NCBI RefSeq assembly: GCF_001590925.1
Contig: NZ_BCTU01000009.1
Coordinates: 31,780-95,779, forward strand
Length of the DNA stretch: 64,000 bases
Reading direction: 5' to 3'
Origin: Serratia plymuthica NBRC 102599
Lineage (GTDB): Bacteria; Pseudomonadota; Gammaproteobacteria; Enterobacterales; Enterobacteriaceae
Shown: positions 48,230 to 56,953 of the stretch, one piece after another
How the letters are laid out: each line of letters begins with the position of its first letter
Position numbering within the stretch: the stretch's first letter is position 1
Notes under the pieces: generated by a model
What the model was told of the DNA's origin: nothing
Seen by the model: the letters and a program-made list of their open reading frames with translations, nothing else
Databases searched by the model: none
Program-made: the position numbers and the translations under genes

Positions 48230-49435
48230 TTAATTAAATGACTTTAATGAAGGCAGCACTTTACCCCGGCAATCAAACAGCGCCTGATTTTCACGCGCGT
48301 TGCCATCCTTGCCGGATTCACCGATATATTTCATCCCGGCCGGCGTAGCCCAGCCGGCGCCCGGCACGGCGATCCAGGTCGGTTCCCAATAAAACACGCC
48401 TTTGCCACGGTTATCCGGCACGTTAATGATGCTTTGCATCAGATCGCGAATAAAATCGGCCTGCCCCTGAACGGTGCCCGGATATCCCCCATCCTGCGCT
48501 TCTTTGGCGGAGAAACTGTTGTCGGTATCATCGCAATTTTCCAGGCCATAACCGTAAGCGGCCTCAACCACAATCACGTCTTTGTTATAGCGCTTGCTGA
48601 TGTCGTCCATATTGGTTTGCAGCTTTGAGATAGGGCCGTCCCAATAGGTGTACATCGACAAACCTATGACATCGAACGGCACATTGCGCCGGGTTATCTC
48701 GTCAAACCACCAACGGAAAGTGTCATTCTTGGTGCCCTCGGCCAAATGCAGCATGATTTTCACCTGTGAAGGCGAATCGAGGTTTTCCCGCAGCCCGGCG
48801 ATCGCCGCGTTCAGCAACCCGGCCAGGCGATCAAACTCCCCGCCGCCCTGGCCCCAGCTTTTGCCTTCCGGCCACAGAATGCCGCCATTAATCTCGTTGC
48901 CGATCTGCACCATATCCGGCAACACGCCTTGCTGCTTAAATCTGGCGATGGTGTCGCGGGTATAATCATGGATCGCCGTTTTCAACTGGTCATAGCTCAT
49001 TTTGTCCCAGGCTTTAGGCTTGAACTGTTTGCCGGGATCGGTCCAGAAGTCGCTGTAATGGAAATCCAACAGCAGCTTCATGCCCTGCGCCTTGACGCGC
49101 TTGGCCAGCGCCAGCGTGGTAGCGAGATTGTTATTGCCGGCGCCATAAGGTTGGCCTGCGCTGTCTTGCGGATCGATCCACAGGCGCAGACGCACATAGT
49201 TCACGCCGTTGTGTTTGAGGATAACCAGCGGATCCTGTTGAACGTTGTTCTGGTCGTAGAACTTGCCGCCGTGCTGCTCCACATCCGCCAGGGTAGAAAT
49301 ATCCACGCCCTTGATAAAGCCGGCCGGAACATTGTTCAGCGGTTTGATGATGACGCTGTCCGCCGCAAACGCCGTAGCGGACAGCAGCCCAGCCGCCAGA
49401 CACAGGCTTAATAAAGCCGGTTTGAATGTTTTCAT
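48230..49435 (-). CDS. ganA: GH53 arabinogalactan endo-beta-1,4-galactanase
   Basis: 401 residues with a signal peptide (1-24, AFA-ADS), so it is exported to the periplasm or beyond. The acid/base Glu is in QIGNEINGGILWPEGK and the nucleophile Glu in VIVVEAAYGYG, the pair typical of GH53. It cleaves beta-1,4-galactan from pectin side chains into oligosaccharides. It is four bases downstream of the permease gene, so it belongs to the transport operon. Symbol after Dickeya usage; Bacillus calls the homologue ganB. Confidence 0.95.
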   Translation of the reverse strand: MKTFKPALLSLCLAAGLLSATAFAADSVIIKPLNNVPAGFIKGVDISTLADVEQHGGKFYDQNNVQQDPLVILKHNGVNYVRLRLWIDPQDSAGQPYGAGNNNLATTLALAKRVKAQGMKLLLDFHYSDFWTDPGKQFKPKAWDKMSYDQLKTAIHDYTRDTIARFKQQGVLPDMVQIGNEINGGILWPEGKSWGQGGGEFDRLAGLLNAAIAGLRENLDSPSQVKIMLHLAEGTKNDTFRWWFDEITRRNVPFDVIGLSMYTYWDGPISKLQTNMDDISKRYNKDVIVVEAAYGYGLENCDDTDNSFSAKEAQDGGYPGTVQGQADFIRDLMQSIINVPDNRGKGVFYWEPTWIAVPGAGWATPAGMKYIGESGKDGNARENQALFDCRGKVLPSLKSFN

Positions 49436-49439
49436 CGCA

Positions 49440-50285
49440 TTATCCTTTTGTGCTGCCAGAGGTCAGGCCGGAAACAAAGTACTTTTGCAGGGCCAGGTAT
49501 AAGATGGCGACCGGCAGCGCGATTAACACCGCTCCCGCCGCGTAGGTGGTGTAGCTGGCGCCCATCTTTTGCGACACCAGGTTATACAGGCCGATGGGCA
49601 GCGTATATTGGTCCGGGGTACGCAAAATGGTGCTGGAGAGGATGAAATCCCCCAGCGGGCCGGTAAACGAGAACAGCGCGACCACAGCGATAATCGGCTT
49701 GGAAAGCGGCATGATGATTTCGATAAAAATCCGGAAGTTGCCGGTGCCGTCCATCCGGGCAGACTCGTCCAGATCCTTCGGAATCGCATCCAGATAGCCC
49801 TTCATCAGATAGGTGTTCATCGGGATCATCCCCGCCACGTAGATCAACACCAGCGCCATATGGCTGTTGATCAGCCCCAGCAGCTGCGACAGCACAAAAA
49901 TCGCAATCAGCGCGGAGAACTGCGGGATCATCTGCAACAGCAGGAACAACATCAGGCCGTTCTGCCGCCCCTTGAAACGAAAGCGTGAAAATGAATAGGC
50001 GGTAAAACTGACGCTGATCAGCGTCAGCACCATGGTCAGGAAGCTGATTTTCATCGAGTTCCAATACCAGGTAAGGTAATTGACCTTGCCGTTGAACAAA
50101 TCGGCATAGTGCTGAAACGACAGGTTCTCCGGGATGATCGAACTGCTCAACAGGCTGTTGCCGGCATTGAGCGACGCGCCGACGGTCCACACCAGCGGGT
50201 AAATGATGATGGCGGACACCAGAATAATCACCAGCCAGGACAGCGATAAACGCACCCACTTCTCTTTCTTGATGCTCTTTGACAT
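49440..50285 (-). CDS. ganG: MalG-type ABC permease for oligogalactans
   Basis: 281 residues with six membrane segments. The EAA loop reads PKDLDESARMDGTGNFRIFI followed by MPLSKP, the contact point for the ATPase. It forms the channel with the upstream MalF-type permease, which ends ten bases before it. The substrate is assigned from the GH53 and GH42 neighbours. Confidence 0.93.
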   Translation of the reverse strand: MSKSIKKEKWVRLSLSWLVIILVSAIIIYPLVWTVGASLNAGNSLLSSSIIPENLSFQHYADLFNGKVNYLTWYWNSMKISFLTMVLTLISVSFTAYSFSRFRFKGRQNGLMLFLLLQMIPQFSALIAIFVLSQLLGLINSHMALVLIYVAGMIPMNTYLMKGYLDAIPKDLDESARMDGTGNFRIFIEIIMPLSKPIIAVVALFSFTGPLGDFILSSTILRTPDQYTLPIGLYNLVSQKMGASYTTYAAGAVLIALPVAILYLALQKYFVSGLTSGSTKG

Positions 50286-50295
50286 TGCTATCCCC

Positions 50296-51603
50296 TTAGG
50301 CCGCGTCGTCGTTCTTGAACGAATTGGTGGCGCGGAACTGCCACAGCGCGATGCCCACCACGAAAATCGACAACAGAATGGTGATGGTGGCGGCGATGGC
50401 GTACTGCGAAGACGACATCGTCAGCTTGTAGATCCAGGACACCAGAATATCCGTGCCCCCTGCGTTGGAGCCGGCCACCGCCGGGCCGCCGTTATTGAAC
50501 AGGTAGATGATATTGAAATTGTTAAAATTGAAGGTGTATTGCGTGATGATGATCGGCGCAATCGAGTAAAGCACCAGCGGCAACGTGATGGTGCGCAGCT
50601 TGGTCCAGGTGCTCGCCCCGTCCATGGTCGCGGCTTCGTACAGATCATCCGGGATCGCCTGCAGCACGCCGGTGGTCATGGCGAACACAAACGGGAAGCC
50701 CAGCCAGGTCTGCATCATGATCAGCGCAGTTTTGGTCCAGAACGGATCGGTCATCCAGGCTTTCGGTGCGATGCCGAAAAACGCCAGAATGGCATTGTTG
50801 ATCACCCCGAACGAGTCGTTGAACATCCCGGCGAACACCAGAATGGTGACAAAGCCCGGCACCGCCCAAGGCAAAATGAAAATGGTGCGGATCAGCGGTT
50901 TGAAGCGTAAATCCTTTTGATTGACCAGGATCGCCAACATCACCCCTACCGTGCATTGCAGCGTGGTGGCCAACAGCGTCCAGACCACGGTCCATTGCAG
51001 CACGTCAAAGAAGGTGGAACGCCAGATCGACAGCGTGAAGATATTGATAAAGTTCTTGAACCCAACCCAGTCAACCAGCTTGGCCGGCGGCGTGTGATAC
51101 AGGTTGTAGTTGGTAAAGGCGATAGAGAAGCCAAACAGAATGGGGAAGATCACCACGAACACCAACAGGATAAACCCTGGCGTGATCATCAGATAAGGAA
51201 AGCCTTCGCTCAGCAGCATCTGGTATTGCTTGCGCACGCTGTTCAGCGCCATGCCGGCATCGCGCTTTCTGCCATTCACCCAGGCGTCGCGTATCGACAG
51301 GCCGTAAATCGCCAGGCCAAAGCCAATCACCAGTACGCTGAGGATCCCCTCCGCCAACAGGAAAATGGAGTTATCGCGTGGCACTTCACTGCCGAGCGTA
51401 TACAGCCCCCACAGCCCTTCGGTGAGGAACTGCCAGGTCACCCCGACAAAGCTGGTGAGCAGCACCAGAAAGATCAGCCCTTTCGCCCATTGGCGATGAT
51501 AGAACTGACCAAACCCGGGGATCAGCGCCAATATCAGCGCCCCCACGGAATGGCTGTATCGGCCTCGGTCGGCGGACAACTTTTCACTTGGAGTGACAAT
51601 CAC
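50296..51603 (-). CDS. ganF: MalF-type ABC permease for oligogalactans
   Basis: 435 residues, with about eight membrane segments including an N-terminal extension. The EAA loop is LYEAATMDGASTWTKLRTIT followed by LPLV. It is 45 bases downstream of the binding-protein gene and 10 bases from the second permease, consistent with one operon. Confidence 0.93.
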   Translation of the reverse strand: MIVTPSEKLSADRGRYSHSVGALILALIPGFGQFYHRQWAKGLIFLVLLTSFVGVTWQFLTEGLWGLYTLGSEVPRDNSIFLLAEGILSVLVIGFGLAIYGLSIRDAWVNGRKRDAGMALNSVRKQYQMLLSEGFPYLMITPGFILLVFVVIFPILFGFSIAFTNYNLYHTPPAKLVDWVGFKNFINIFTLSIWRSTFFDVLQWTVVWTLLATTLQCTVGVMLAILVNQKDLRFKPLIRTIFILPWAVPGFVTILVFAGMFNDSFGVINNAILAFFGIAPKAWMTDPFWTKTALIMMQTWLGFPFVFAMTTGVLQAIPDDLYEAATMDGASTWTKLRTITLPLVLYSIAPIIITQYTFNFNNFNIIYLFNNGGPAVAGSNAGGTDILVSWIYKLTMSSSQYAIAATITILLSIFVVGIALWQFRATNSFKNDDAA

Positions 51604-51648
51604 ACACTGCTCCTTCTTGAAAACGGGAGGAGACCTCCCGTTGCTCGG

Positions 51649-52884
51649 TTACTGGTTGCTGGCCTGCATCGCTTCGATTTGCATTTTGATTTGTTTGACC
51701 GCATCGTCCAGCGCCGTTTTTGGCGGCTGTTTGCCGGTCATGCTCAGTTCCAGCGCCGCGTTGGCCGGCCCCCAGACTTCCTGCATTTCAGGAATGCCCG
51801 GCATGGCGGTCGCATGGCTGGCCTGAATGGCTACCGCACTGGCTCTCTCGTCGTTCTTGATGAGCGGATCGTCAATCATCGCCACCAGCGGAGGGATCTC
51901 TTTGGTCACCTGATAGCGCGTTTTCACGTAGGCCGGCTGATTGATAAACTCGATGAACTTCTGCGCCAACGCCTTATCTTTGCTCCAGGTGGAGACCACG
52001 TAGCCTTTCACGCCCAGGAAAGAGTTCATCGGTTTGCCGTTCGGCAAGGTTGGCAGTGGCGCTACGCCATAATTGATGCCCGCGTCGGCATAAGGCTGGA
52101 AGGCCCACGGGCCGTTGATCACCGCTGCGGCTTTCTTCTCGGTGAACAGGGAATCGATAGCGTTCAACCCGCCATCGCCGATAATGCCCGCCGGGAACAG
52201 GCCATCGGCATAGAATTTTTTCAGGTAACTGACGGCTTCAACCGCACCGGGGGTGTTCAGGCCGATATCCAGCGGGTTCAGCCCTCCCTTGCCGTCGTTG
52301 CCAAAGATATAACCGCCCATGCCGGCGATCGCGCCGCGGCTGTAATAAATCTGGTCAAACTTGGCCAGCAGGCCGTATTTACCCGCCGCACGCTGCTGTT
52401 TGGAGAAATCGTAATAGGCATCCAGATTAGCCAACGGCTGCGGCAGCAAATCCTTGTTGTAAATCAGCACCAGCGTTTCTACCGCTTTCGGCACGCCGTA
52501 CAGCGTTTGATTCATGGTGAACGCGCCGATGGACGGCTTGGTGAACGCGTCGGCTGCGGCCTGATCCAGCTTTATCGGCGATAACAAACCTTGCACCACC
52601 GCCGCACCCACCTGATCGTTAGGGATCACCAGCACATCGGGGCCGATACCGGCCGGGCCGTCCAGCCGCAGCTTTTCAATCTGCTGCGCAAACGGCATTT
52701 CCAGCACGTTAACCTTCACGTCGTTCTGTTTTTCGAAATCGGCGATGGCGCCCTTGATACCGTCGGACTTCTTGATGTCTTCCCAGACGGTAAGCTGTTG
52801 GCCTGCCGCTGCGAGGGCGAAACCGGAATATTGACTGGCCGCCAATGTGGCCAGTACCAGAGCAGTGATTGTTTTGGTTTTCAT
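51649..52884 (-). CDS. ganE: MalE/CycB-type extracellular sugar-binding protein
   Basis: About 411 residues with a signal peptide (1-26, ending ALA). The solute-binding family 1 features are QQLTVWEDIKKSDGIKGAIA, DVLVIPNDQVGAAVVQGLL and AAAVINGPWAFQPYADAGIN. AGGTGG precedes ATG 52884; an ATG four codons earlier would bury that site. It is the first gene of the galactan transport operon, divergent from the MalK-type ATPase gene. Confidence 0.93.
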   Translation of the reverse strand: MKTKTITALVLATLAASQYSGFALAAAGQQLTVWEDIKKSDGIKGAIADFEKQNDVKVNVLEMPFAQQIEKLRLDGPAGIGPDVLVIPNDQVGAAVVQGLLSPIKLDQAAADAFTKPSIGAFTMNQTLYGVPKAVETLVLIYNKDLLPQPLANLDAYYDFSKQQRAAGKYGLLAKFDQIYYSRGAIAGMGGYIFGNDGKGGLNPLDIGLNTPGAVEAVSYLKKFYADGLFPAGIIGDGGLNAIDSLFTEKKAAAVINGPWAFQPYADAGINYGVAPLPTLPNGKPMNSFLGVKGYVVSTWSKDKALAQKFIEFINQPAYVKTRYQVTKEIPPLVAMIDDPLIKNDERASAVAIQASHATAMPGIPEMQEVWGPANAALELSMTGKQPPKTALDDAVKQIKMQIEAMQASNQ

Positions 52885-52902
52885 TACCCACCTCATGTGA
52901 AG

Positions 52903-53177
52903 GTATTACATTTTTGTTTTATCACTTTGGGATTAGATGCTTCAGGCCAGGCGCAATGTTCAGTATTACAACGCATAATGCGATAACCGGGTCATTGTCT
53001 CGGCTTGTTATACGCTACGCTGAGAACCGCGCCAACTCTATACAATTATCACCATTGTGTGATCGTTATTGCAGAAATGAAAACCGGTGATATGGCTTGA
53101 AATCTAGCGCAGTTATAGTCTTTTCAAGACTTTCTGGCTGTTACGACGATGAGAAAATATTTGTTATACGTATTACA
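52903..53177. promoter_or_regulatory. Three GTATTACA elements between the divergent transport genes
   Basis: GTATTACA occurs at 52903-52910, 52963-52970 and 53170-53177. The last lies within a dyad TGTTAT-N9-ATAACA (53162-53182). A reversed GTATTAC copy also lies before the porin gene at 44291-44297. Sharing between both galactan control regions suggests repressor or activator half-sites. The 365-bp gap shows no credible gene. Confidence 0.4.
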
Positions 53178-53249
53178 TAACAACAGTAACAACGGCCAGA
53201 AGACGCCCTGACAGGGTTTGCCTATTGATAACTTCCGAGGATCAACAAG

Positions 53250-54356
53250 ATGTCCAGCATAAGACTGAGGAATGTCACCAAGCGTTTTGGTAAAACGGTG
53301 ACGTTGCACAATATCAACCTTGAGATTAAAGGCGGTGAGTTCGCCGTGTTCGTGGGGCCGTCAGGCTGCGGTAAATCTACGCTGTTGCGCATGATTGCCG
53401 GGCTGGAGGAGATCAGCGACGGGGATATCCTGATTGGCGAAGAACGGGTCAACGATGTGGCACCCGCTCACCGGGGCGTAGCCATGGTGTTTCAGTCCTA
53501 TGCGCTCTACCCGCACATGACCGTCGCCGAAAACATGGGTTATGGATTAAAGGTGAACGGAACGCCGAAAGAAGAAATCCGCCATCAGATTGAGATGGTG
53601 GCAAAAACCCTGCAACTGACCCATCTGCTGGACAGAAAACCCAAACAGCTTTCCGGCGGCCAGCGCCAACGTACCGCTATCGGGCGCGCCATCGTGCGCA
53701 ATCCCAAAGTCTTCATGTTTGATGAACCGCTTTCCAACCTGGATGCCGAGCTGCGGGTCGATATGCGCTTGCATATCGCCAAGCTGCACCAGGAGCTGAA
53801 AACCACCATGGTGTATGTTACTCACGATCAGGTTGAGGCGATGACGCTGGCCGACAAGATTGTGGTCATGAATTACGGCAAGGTGGAACAGATGGGCGCG
53901 CCGATGGCGCTGTATTACAACCCGATCAACAAATTCGTCGCCGGATTTATCGGCTCGCCGAAGATGAACTTTTTGCCGGCCACCGTGGTGAGCTGGACGC
54001 CAGAGCTACTGACCGTCTCCATAGGCGCAGACAAAACCCTGGCTCTCACCCTCTCCACCCTGCAAGTCGCGCCCGGCGAGCCGGTGACGCTGGGTATTCG
54101 CCCCGAGCACCTGACAACCCACTCAGATTCACCGTTACGCCTGGATTTCCACTGCGAAGTGGTCGAACGGCTCGGCAACAACACCTATCTGTTCGGCCAA
54201 TGCCACGGCCACGACGGTTTTAAAATGCTGTTGCCCGGCGATGCGAATTTCCGGCCCTATCAAAAATTGCAACCGGGATTCCAGGCACAGCAATGCCTGG
54301 TGTTTGACGCCGACGGTGCGCGCATCAGCGCCGATATCGTCATTCCGCAATCCTGA
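53250..54356 (+). CDS. ganK: MalK/MsmX-type ABC transporter ATPase
   Basis: 368 residues: Walker A GPSGCGKST (about 37-45), signature LSGGQRQRTAIGRA, Walker B VFMFDEPLSNLDAELR and H-loop VTHDQVEAMTLAD, followed by the C-terminal TOBE/OB regulatory domain. It energises the MalFG-type permeases. It is divergent from the binding-protein operon, as malK is from malE in E. coli. Confidence 0.93.
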   Translation: MSSIRLRNVTKRFGKTVTLHNINLEIKGGEFAVFVGPSGCGKSTLLRMIAGLEEISDGDILIGEERVNDVAPAHRGVAMVFQSYALYPHMTVAENMGYGLKVNGTPKEEIRHQIEMVAKTLQLTHLLDRKPKQLSGGQRQRTAIGRAIVRNPKVFMFDEPLSNLDAELRVDMRLHIAKLHQELKTTMVYVTHDQVEAMTLADKIVVMNYGKVEQMGAPMALYYNPINKFVAGFIGSPKMNFLPATVVSWTPELLTVSIGADKTLALTLSTLQVAPGEPVTLGIRPEHLTTHSDSPLRLDFHCEVVERLGNNTYLFGQCHGHDGFKMLLPGDANFRPYQKLQPGFQAQQCLVFDADGARISADIVIPQS

Positions 54357-54391
54357 ACCTGCTTCATCCGATAAGAAATCCTGTCGGTCAT

Positions 54392-54428
54392 GCGCTGTGA
54401 TAGCGAGAGAGACCCGCGATCACAGCGC
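54392..54428. repeat. 10-bp inverted repeat after the ATPase gene
   Basis: GCGCTGTGAT (54392-54401) pairs with ATCACAGCGC (54419-54428) across 17 bases. It could form a terminator-like stem but has no T run. Confidence 0.55.
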
Positions 54429-54469
54429 ACCAAGCCCGGTTATGCCGAGCCGGTAACCACGCTATCGAG

Positions 54470-54550
54470 CCCATCTGATGCCCTGCCGCGACGCAGCCGT
54501 TCAGCCGCCGCGATGTCTGCGATATCACGCGCGTCGCGCATTGAAGCACG
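54470..54550 (-). pseudogene. Fragment of an NmrA-like NAD(P)-binding gene
   Basis: On the minus strand the sequence reads SMRDARDIADIAAAERLRRG. It aligns with SMIDARDIADVAVAELLRRD in the intact NmrA-like gene at 57444-57500, with nucleotide identity of roughly three-quarters by eye. Nothing else of the gene is left. It is a relic of a diverged second copy about 3 kb away in the opposite orientation. Confidence 0.6.
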
Positions 54551-54576
54551 CGCATCTTGTTTTTTGAATGATGTTG

Positions 54577-54933
54577 TCAGGATGTCAGCTCATGGCTGTC
54601 AGCAAGCAGTTCATGTATTTCCTTTGGCGTTAGCGGCCCGGAAAGAAGCACGCTGACCCAGTGCTCTTTGTTCATATGGTAAGCGGGCAAAATGCCCTCT
54701 TTTTTACGCAACGAACCGATGTACTCCGGCCTGACTTTCACTTCGAGGACATCCAACACATCATCCGTCTTCAGACCCAGCTTTGTACCCGGTACATTCA
54801 TCACGAGAGCGAACCATTTGGTTCCGTCATGATGGCGAAGTACGGCGTAGCCCGGCAGCTTACTCCAGAGATATTCCGGCTCAGATTTAAAATGTTCCCG
54901 GGCATAACTGAATAATGTCTCTCTCTTCATCAT
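54577..54933 (-). CDS. MmcQ/YjbR-family protein
   Basis: About 118 residues. The family pattern is seen in MMKRETLFSYAREHF, WSKLPGYAVLRHHDGTKWFA, VLEVKVRPEYIGSLRKKEGI and NKEHWVSVLL. YjbR has a CyaY-like double-wing fold and suspected DNA-binding activity; its role is unknown. Two adjacent ATGs (54933 and 54930) follow AAGGA. It is monocistronic. Confidence 0.9.
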   Translation of the reverse strand: MMKRETLFSYAREHFKSEPEYLWSKLPGYAVLRHHDGTKWFALVMNVPGTKLGLKTDDVLDVLEVKVRPEYIGSLRKKEGILPAYHMNKEHWVSVLLSGPLTPKEIHELLADSHELTS

Positions 54934-55012
54934 AATTTCCTTATTTATCCAGATGACCAAAGCGTGCGATACCTGCCTTTCCTGTCCGCGATGCTTCATC
55001 AGTATTGTAACC

Positions 55013-55888
55013 TCACCCCGTCAGAACCAGCGACATGTCAGGGTATCTGGCGCACAGGAAATCGACGAATGCGCGAACCTTTGGCGCAGCAAGCCGCCTG
55101 GAGGTATGCAATACCCAAAGTGCTCGATCTGCGCCCGACACCGTACCCCACTGAACCAAATCGCCACGGGCAAGCTGGTTCCATGCGATGGACTGAGGAA
55201 TGAGGGCGGCACCACCGCCGGCAATAGCGGCATCCCGAACCATCAGTAACGAAGAGAAGCGCAGCTTTGGGATCGGCTCCAGGACCAGTAGCCCGCCATC
55301 GAGACTCCAGTGCGTAGGTTGGAAACTCGAGGTTACGATGCTGGGAACGGGTCTAATTGCGCCGGGTGCCGGCTTGAGTATTTCAGGTGCGGCCACGACA
55401 ACCAGCCTGTCTTTGGCGAAACACCGCCCGACTAAATTGCTGTCTGGACTGGGGTTGATCCGAATGGCAACGTCAAATTGTTCCTCGACGAGATCCACCA
55501 TGCGATCTTCCGCCACGATCTCAATCTCAATTTCCGGGTAGGCTGCACAAAATTCCGCGCCAATGCGCCCCATCGAAAGCTGGGAAAACAGAACGGGTGC
55601 CGCTACGCGCAAACGTCCGCGAGGCGTCGAAACACCGTCACCGACCGCCGTCATAGCTTCGCTTACCTCACTCAGCAGGCCTTCGGTTCGGGACATCAGC
55701 ATTTCGCCTGCTTCGGTAAGCTTCAAACCGCGAGCGCTACGTTCGATCAGCCTCACACCCAGTTGCTCCTCAAGATCGGCGATCCGTCGCGATAACGTGG
55801 CTTTGGAAATGCCGCTCGCACGGCTTGCCTTCCCCAGCCCTTCACTCGTTGCGACGAGTATAAAATCAGACAGTGCGTTCAGGTTCAT
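55013..55888 (-). CDS. LysR-family regulator
   Basis: About 291 residues: HTH at residues 3-60 (EGLGKASRASGISKATLSRR) and an effector domain (LRVAAPVLFSQLSMGRIGAE, RFSSLLMVRDAAIAGGGAAL). It is divergent from the oxidoreductase at 55991, and a perfect dyad lies between them, so it probably controls the oxidoreductase and NmrA-like genes. Confidence 0.92.
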   Translation of the reverse strand: MNLNALSDFILVATSEGLGKASRASGISKATLSRRIADLEEQLGVRLIERSARGLKLTEAGEMLMSRTEGLLSEVSEAMTAVGDGVSTPRGRLRVAAPVLFSQLSMGRIGAEFCAAYPEIEIEIVAEDRMVDLVEEQFDVAIRINPSPDSNLVGRCFAKDRLVVVAAPEILKPAPGAIRPVPSIVTSSFQPTHWSLDGGLLVLEPIPKLRFSSLLMVRDAAIAGGGAALIPQSIAWNQLARGDLVQWGTVSGADRALWVLHTSRRLAAPKVRAFVDFLCARYPDMSLVLTG

Positions 55889-55957
55889 GGTGTTCCATTT
55901 TTGAAACAAGGTGTCTATGTTTTATGATCTTTGTTTTTTTATTGCAACGGAATACTG

Positions 55958-55976
55958 TCTCGTTATCAGAACGAGA
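55958..55976. promoter_or_regulatory. Perfect 7-5-7 dyad, candidate LysR site
   Basis: TCTCGTT-ATCAG-AACGAGA is a perfect inverted repeat 15 bp before the oxidoreductase ATG and 70 bp before the LysR start. It overlaps the expected ribosome-site or promoter region, so it could also act as a leader hairpin. Confidence 0.55.
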
Positions 55977-55990
55977 TACGAGGAACTGCA

Positions 55991-56926
55991 ATGAACAACA
56001 TACAACGCGCTGTACTGATCCGTCACTATGGCGGGGCCGATGCCGCAGAAGTGGCCGAGATCGACAAGCCTACACCGGGACAAAACCAGATTCTGGTTCG
56101 GGTTCAGGCCGCTGGCGTAAACGGTATTGACTGGAAAGTTCGTGAAGGCCAGGTACGAAATGCCTTTCCGCTTCCCTTCCCCCTCATCCTGGGCGCCGAG
56201 ATGGCAGGGGTTGTCGAGGCTGTCGGCCCCGATGCCTCTCGCTTTCGTGTCGGCGACCGCGTCATGGGCGCAATGGCAGGACTGGGCGCGTACGCCGAGT
56301 TCGTGGCAATCGATGAAGCCAGCCTCTCCCCGACACCCGAGAGTCTGGACGATGTCCATGCCGCCGCCATCCCCGTAGCCGCCGTCTCAGCCTGGAACAG
56401 CTTACACCACGCAGGACCGCTCTCTCCGGGCCAGCGAATCCTCATTCATGGCGCGGCCGGTGGACTGGGTGCCTACGCCGTGCAGTTTGCCAAACGGGCG
56501 GGTGCCGAGGTCTTCGCGACTGCGGGCACGGCCGATCTGAACTTTGTACGCAGCCTCGGCGCCGATTGTGTCATCGACTACCGCTTTCAACGTTTCGAAG
56601 ACGCCGCCCGGGACATAAACCTGGTGCTCGATTATGTCGGGGGTGAAGTGCTGGACCGTTCCTGGCAGGTACTGGCGCAGGACGGCGTAGTGATCGGTAC
56701 GTCGTCGCCGGACATTCTGACCCGCACGCCGGAAAACCGCCGGGGCCTCTGGTTTATGAATAAGCCCGATCCCGAATTGCTGGAAAAACTGGCCAAAGAC
56801 GTCGCCGACGGCACCCTTCAGTCCAGAATTGGCGACGTAGTGGGCTTTGCTGATATTCCAGCAGCAATCGAACGCAATCGTACTGTTTCACAGACCGGCA
56901 AGGTCGTTGCGGACTTCTCTCGTTAA
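55991..56926 (+). CDS. MDR-superfamily quinone oxidoreductase-like enzyme
   Basis: 311 residues with an N-terminal GroES-like domain (VQAAGVNGIDWKVREG, LGAEMAGVVEAVGPDASRF) and the nucleotide motif HGAAGGLGAYAVQFAKRAGA. No zinc cysteines are present, which suggests an NADPH:quinone or enone reductase. AGGA precedes ATG 55991; an earlier in-frame start at 55931 lacks a site. The NmrA-like gene follows 27 bases downstream. Confidence 0.9.
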   Translation: MNNIQRAVLIRHYGGADAAEVAEIDKPTPGQNQILVRVQAAGVNGIDWKVREGQVRNAFPLPFPLILGAEMAGVVEAVGPDASRFRVGDRVMGAMAGLGAYAEFVAIDEASLSPTPESLDDVHAAAIPVAAVSAWNSLHHAGPLSPGQRILIHGAAGGLGAYAVQFAKRAGAEVFATAGTADLNFVRSLGADCVIDYRFQRFEDAARDINLVLDYVGGEVLDRSWQVLAQDGVVIGTSSPDILTRTPENRRGLWFMNKPDPELLEKLAKDVADGTLQSRIGDVVGFADIPAAIERNRTVSQTGKVVADFSR

Positions 56927-56953
56927 CCCTATACCCATGCAGGAGTTTCAAAC

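Noticed and set aside
50917..52584. 555-codon plus-strand open frame opposite the sugar permease and binding-protein genes
   Set aside because: It is antisense to clear MalF- and MalE-type genes and rich in His/Arg/Gln as expected of a shadow frame; no domain is recognisable.
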